Assembly: GCF_023701485.1 (NCBI RefSeq)
Contig: NZ_JAMQBK010000117.1
Location: 1 to 37,008, forward strand
Reading direction: 5' to 3'
Length of the DNA stretch: 37,008 nucleotides
DNA from: Aporhodopirellula aestuarii
GTDB lineage: Bacteria; Planctomycetota; Planctomycetia; Pirellulales; Pirellulaceae
Of this stretch, positions 35,132-37,008 are shown in pieces (position 1 is the first letter of the stretch; each line of letters opens with the position of its first letter). Both the position numbers and the translations under genes were made by a program. The notes under the pieces are model-generated. The model saw nothing but the letters and a program-made list of their open reading frames with translations, did not search any database and was not told the origin of the DNA.

Positions 35132-36529
35132 CTACTTTGCCGCTTTGGGAGCTGGCTTCTTGGCCGCCGGTGGTGACCACTCGGCCGGTTTCGGATTGTC
35201 CACGGTCAGTGGTGCGGTGTCGCCAAAGTATTCCATTTCCGCCTCGAGTTTCGCCGTCATCTCCGCCATCTTTGTCGCGTATTCGGGCTCGCCGGCCAGA
35301 TCGTTCAATTCCAAAGGGTCTTTACTGAGATCAAACAGTTGAGTGCGATCGATTAAGGGGTATCGGATCAATTTCCAACGATCGTCACGCACCGACCGCT
35401 GACATTTGCGATAGGCGGTGTAGAGCGTGTCGCGAACTTGGGTCTGCTCGCCATGAAGAATCGGAACGATGCTCTTGCCTTCCACTCCGCTGGGCAACGC
35501 CGCGCCGGCCAATTCCACGAACGTGGGAAACAGATCCATCAGGTAAAGCAACGAGTCGTTGATTCCTGGGGAGATCCCAGGCCCCGCCACCACGAGGGGA
35601 ACGTGCATGCCGCCAAACTCGTAGAGGTTTTGTTTCCCGAATAATCCGTGATCGCCGAGCGACAATCCATTGTCGCCGCTGAAGATCACGATCGTGTTTT
35701 CCCACTCACCGCTGGCTTTGAGTTTGTCAAAGATGCGTCCGACATGATGGTCCAACCCGGTGATGCACGCGTAGTATTCCGCGTTCTGGCGTTTGGTGTC
35801 TTCGGGGGTACGCGGCCAAGGGGCTAGCCTTTCATCCCGCACCGTCATTTCGCCGTTATTAAACGGATGCAGTGGTAAGAACGCGGGTGACAGCTTGATC
35901 TCGTCCGAGTGATATAGCTCGTGAAATTCCGGTTCGGCGGTGCGAGGATCGTGTGGAACGGGCGGAGCAAGATAAGCATAAAACGGTCTCGTCTCATTTC
36001 TCCCTTCGCGGGTTTCTAAGAACTCAATCGTGCGAGTGGCGAGTCGTTCGGGACAGTGAGCGCGATCGTCTTTCGGGGTTTTGCCGCGAGCGTCATCGAC
36101 GACATTGATTTCAAACTCTCGCGTCCCTTTCTGAAATCCGTTTCCTGTTTTGCCCATATGAAACGTCTGATACCCAGCTGCACCAAGAACACGAGGCAAA
36201 AAAGTTGCCGGGTCCGATGCGTTGGTGGCTGCGTCACTGCCGCCGGGAATCCGCAGCCACGAGCGACCGGTCAGCAACATCGCACGACTCGGTTCGCACA
36301 CCGCACCCACCATCGATCCCATCGTGTAACAGTTTGTGAACACCATCCCTCGACGGGCGATCTCATCGAGATTCGGCGTCACGAGCTGGCGATTACCGAG
36401 CGATTGCAGACCGTCGGGACGATGATCATCTGTGTGGATGTGCAGAATATTTGGTTGCGAATCAGCCGCCTGGACGACGCCCAAGAGCGACGGGAGACAG
36501 AGCAACAGTACGAAAATGAATCGTTTCAT
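35132..36529 (-). CDS. Secreted Cys-type sulfatase
   Basis: 465 residues from the ATG at 36529, with a signal peptide (FIFVLLLCLPSLLGVVQA). The sulfatase signature VCEPSRAMLLTGR contains C78 for conversion to formylglycine (C-x-P-S-R). Metal-site residues are visible in IHTDDHRPD (D34, D35) and FSGDNGLSLGDHGLFGK, the latter also holding the conserved Lys. It is a member of the alkaline-phosphatase superfamily, probably acting on a sulfated polysaccharide; many planctomycetes carry dozens of such genes. No formylglycine-generating enzyme is adjacent. The Ala/Lys/Pro-rich tail is low complexity. A TTG at 36541 is a possible but less likely start. Confidence 0.93.
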   Translation of the reverse strand: MKRFIFVLLLCLPSLLGVVQAADSQPNILHIHTDDHRPDGLQSLGNRQLVTPNLDEIARRGMVFTNCYTMGSMVGAVCEPSRAMLLTGRSWLRIPGGSDAATNASDPATFLPRVLGAAGYQTFHMGKTGNGFQKGTREFEINVVDDARGKTPKDDRAHCPERLATRTIEFLETREGRNETRPFYAYLAPPVPHDPRTAEPEFHELYHSDEIKLSPAFLPLHPFNNGEMTVRDERLAPWPRTPEDTKRQNAEYYACITGLDHHVGRIFDKLKASGEWENTIVIFSGDNGLSLGDHGLFGKQNLYEFGGMHVPLVVAGPGISPGINDSLLYLMDLFPTFVELAGAALPSGVEGKSIVPILHGEQTQVRDTLYTAYRKCQRSVRDDRWKLIRYPLIDRTQLFDLSKDPLELNDLAGEPEYATKMAEMTAKLEAEMEYFGDTAPLTVDNPKPAEWSPPAAKKPAPKAAK

Positions 36530-36541
36530 GAGGATTAACAA

Positions 36542-36792
36542 GTGATCGTGTTTTAGAATGGCACCAACCTATTCGCCAATCATACCCCACCACGTCGCCG
36601 TAGTACTTTATCAGCATTGAAAATCGGGGTGAGACCGAAAGGCTCGAGCCGTTCCGCTACGCTTTTTGGCGGTAGGATGCGAACTCTCAGGTTCAGGCAA
36701 GTCCCAAGTTCAGTTTAGACGAAGCAGTAGTGGAACGTGTCCTCCGCCGTGTGATTAGCGATCGATAGGCAAACGCACCAACGAAAGGAACT
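36542..36792. repeat. Intergenic region with palindrome and possible dispersed repeat
   Basis: Contains the palindrome GGCTCGAGCC (36641-36650), followed by GTTCCGCTACG. An 18-nt stretch here (36642-36659) matches the left end of the window (13-30) at 16 of 18 positions. No coding sequence is supported in this stretch. Confidence 0.4.
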
Positions 36793-37008
36793 CTACAGGC
36801 AGACGCGTTGATTACCTTCCCCCACGTCCGCAAAACGATAAACAGACCAAGCAGCGACTTCATCACTACGAAATCCAAGGTCGACGAATCGTTCCGCATC
36901 GAATTCCTTTGGTTCGTTCGTTGGCCGAAAGTCTGAGCGTTCCCATCCCATATTGCTAAGCAGGTATGCTGGAACCATCTGGCGAAATTGCCGCGAACTG
37001 TAGGCCGG
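36793..37008 (-). CDS. Possible 3' end of a gene cut by the window edge
   Basis: The minus-strand frame is open from the window edge to a stop at 36793, giving about 71 residues rich in Asp/Glu/Arg/Phe (ending FADVGEGNQRVCL). An ATG at 36978 is in frame, so it could instead be a 61-residue small protein. Its composition looks like coding sequence, but I recognise no family. Confidence 0.35.
   Translation of the reverse strand, partial: PAYSSRQFRQMVPAYLLSNMGWERSDFRPTNEPKEFDAERFVDLGFRSDEVAAWSVYRFADVGEGNQRVCL

Noticed and set aside
1..37008. tRNA, rRNA, CRISPR array, toxin-antitoxin pair or restriction system
   Set aside because: I looked through the intergenic stretches and gene products by eye and found no convincing example of any of these.

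Overview
The window looks like a chromosomal segment of a marine-type planctomycete, probably close to Rhodopirellula or a relative. This rests on a DUF1559 prepilin-like protein, a Cys-type sulfatase, several secreted proteins with Gly/Met-rich stretches, a secretin-STN-like small secreted protein, a very large beta-helix plus discoidin-like secreted protein, moderate-to-high GC, few clear Shine-Dalgarno sites and frequent GTG starts. The taxonomic call is inference from gene content. I see no rRNA, tRNA, CRISPR array, phage module or transposase gene.

Layout. 1-3000: a divergent pair made of a DUF368 (polyprenyl-phosphate translocase-type) membrane protein and undecaprenyl-diphosphatase UppP, then a LexA-like repressor that has lost its self-cleavage residues. 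3000-4323: a BioF-type alpha-oxoamine synthase. 4320-13118: a long minus-strand run. Read in transcription order it holds a 1385-residue membrane-anchored FtsK/SpoIIIE-type ATPase, a secreted endonuclease/exonuclease/phosphatase-fold protein, a methyltransferase-like protein, an RbsD/FucU protein, then a tightly overlapping group of ComEA-like protein, DUF59 (MIP18-type) protein, 4HBT thioesterase and an ankyrin lipoprotein. 13300-16240: a small TM2-like membrane protein, a GGM-repeat secreted protein with an excellent terminator, and a PII signalling protein with a shortened C-terminus. 16238-22062: DUF1559 protein (minus, with terminator), SurE, a 104-nt hairpin/MITE-like element, a GH10-like protein without the catalytic glutamates, and PurC. 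22090-28780: a minus-strand operon of a DUF4139-like secreted protein, ABC ATPase, FtsX-type permease and HlyD-type adaptor. 28929-33799: an STN-like secreted protein and the beta-helix giant. 33832-36529: RlmN and a sulfatase. The last 215 nt hold the possible 3' end of another minus-strand gene.

How they fit together. Most genes are unrelated housekeeping or envelope genes. Functional groupings the sequence supports are lipid-carrier recycling (DUF368 and UppP), a MacB-like tripartite ABC export module with an attached secreted protein, and possibly polysaccharide breakdown (beta-helix protein and sulfatase). I do not find a clear new multi-gene defence or secretion system. The most unusual items are the non-cleavable LexA-like protein, the EccC-like three-P-loop FtsK protein, the inactive-looking GH10 protein, the C-terminally shortened PII and the MITE-like element.
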